Part shown: positions 63,932-64,000 of the stretch, piece by piece
Position numbering within the stretch: position 1 is the first letter of the stretch
Layout of the letters: each line of letters opens with the position of its first letter
Assembly (NCBI GenBank): GCA_026413225.1
Contig: CM048552.1
Coordinates: forward strand, 139,017,053 to 139,081,052
Direction of reading: 5' to 3'
DNA from: Otis tarda
Taxonomy: Eukaryota; Chordata; Aves; Otidiformes; Otididae
DNA: 64,000 nt
Program-made: the position numbers and the translations under genes
Notes under the pieces: generated by a model
What the model was told of the DNA's origin: nothing
Database searches by the model: none
The model's input: the letters and a program-made list of their open reading frames with translations, nothing else

Positions 63932-64000
63932 CTCCTATTTTTAAGGCTGTAGAGAGGTCCTTAGCAGAATTATGATCTCAGAAGAAGCAGGGCAGTTTAC
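63932..64000. other. Flank of the solo LTR, no feature seen
   Basis: Sixty-nine bases of unremarkable sequence run to the window end; only the possible target duplication at 63932-63936 is of note. Confidence 0.6.

Noticed and set aside
1-64000. CRISPR arrays, bacterial operons, tRNA or rRNA genes
   Set aside because: No regular spacer-repeat array, no dense coding and no tRNA or rRNA core motif was seen; the repeats and the split gene indicate vertebrate nuclear DNA.

Overview
The window looks like a stretch of bird nuclear chromosome. It carries several CR1 LINE copies with the avian 3' end (tandem ATTCTATG-type octamers), two or three avian ERV-type LTR elements, long AT-rich DNA and almost no coding sequence. 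I cannot name the species; the LTR families fit a bird, but I would not go below class.

Only one protein-coding exon can be supported: the last coding exon of PUDP (pseudouridine-5'-phosphatase, formerly HDHD1) on the + strand at 3175-3351. The 3.2 kb before it is intron and a short 3' UTR follows. The remaining 60 kb is downstream intergenic DNA. If human X-chromosome gene order holds (PUDP followed in the same orientation by NLGN4X), this is the gene-poor interval between the two. That is inference, and no NLGN4X exon was recognised.

Layout: 1-3174 PUDP intron; 3175-3575 terminal exon and UTR; 3801-4395 antisense ERV LTR fragment; 6880-8635 a long damaged CR1 (+); 13101-13426 an unexplained pair of 56-bp inverted arms; 16690-17290 an old LINE RT relic followed by a GC-rich block to about 18130; 24567-25020 CR1 3' piece (+); 30011-31192 CR1 (-) with a well-preserved RT C-terminal frame; 40216-41123 CR1 (+) with an open frame; 43400-43860 and 56925-57370 two GC-rich blocks that appear to be copies of one dispersed repeat; 46310-47292 ERV LTR element (+); 51096-51160 short CR1 3' end (-); 52380-52990 a third, unrelated GC-rich block; 63349-63931 a complete solo LTR (+).

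No genes act together here and I see no sign of an undescribed multi-gene system. The most noteworthy items are the 52/56-identical inverted repeat at 13.1-13.4 kb, the shared GC-rich repeat at 43.8 and 57.3 kb, and the state of the CR1 reading frames.
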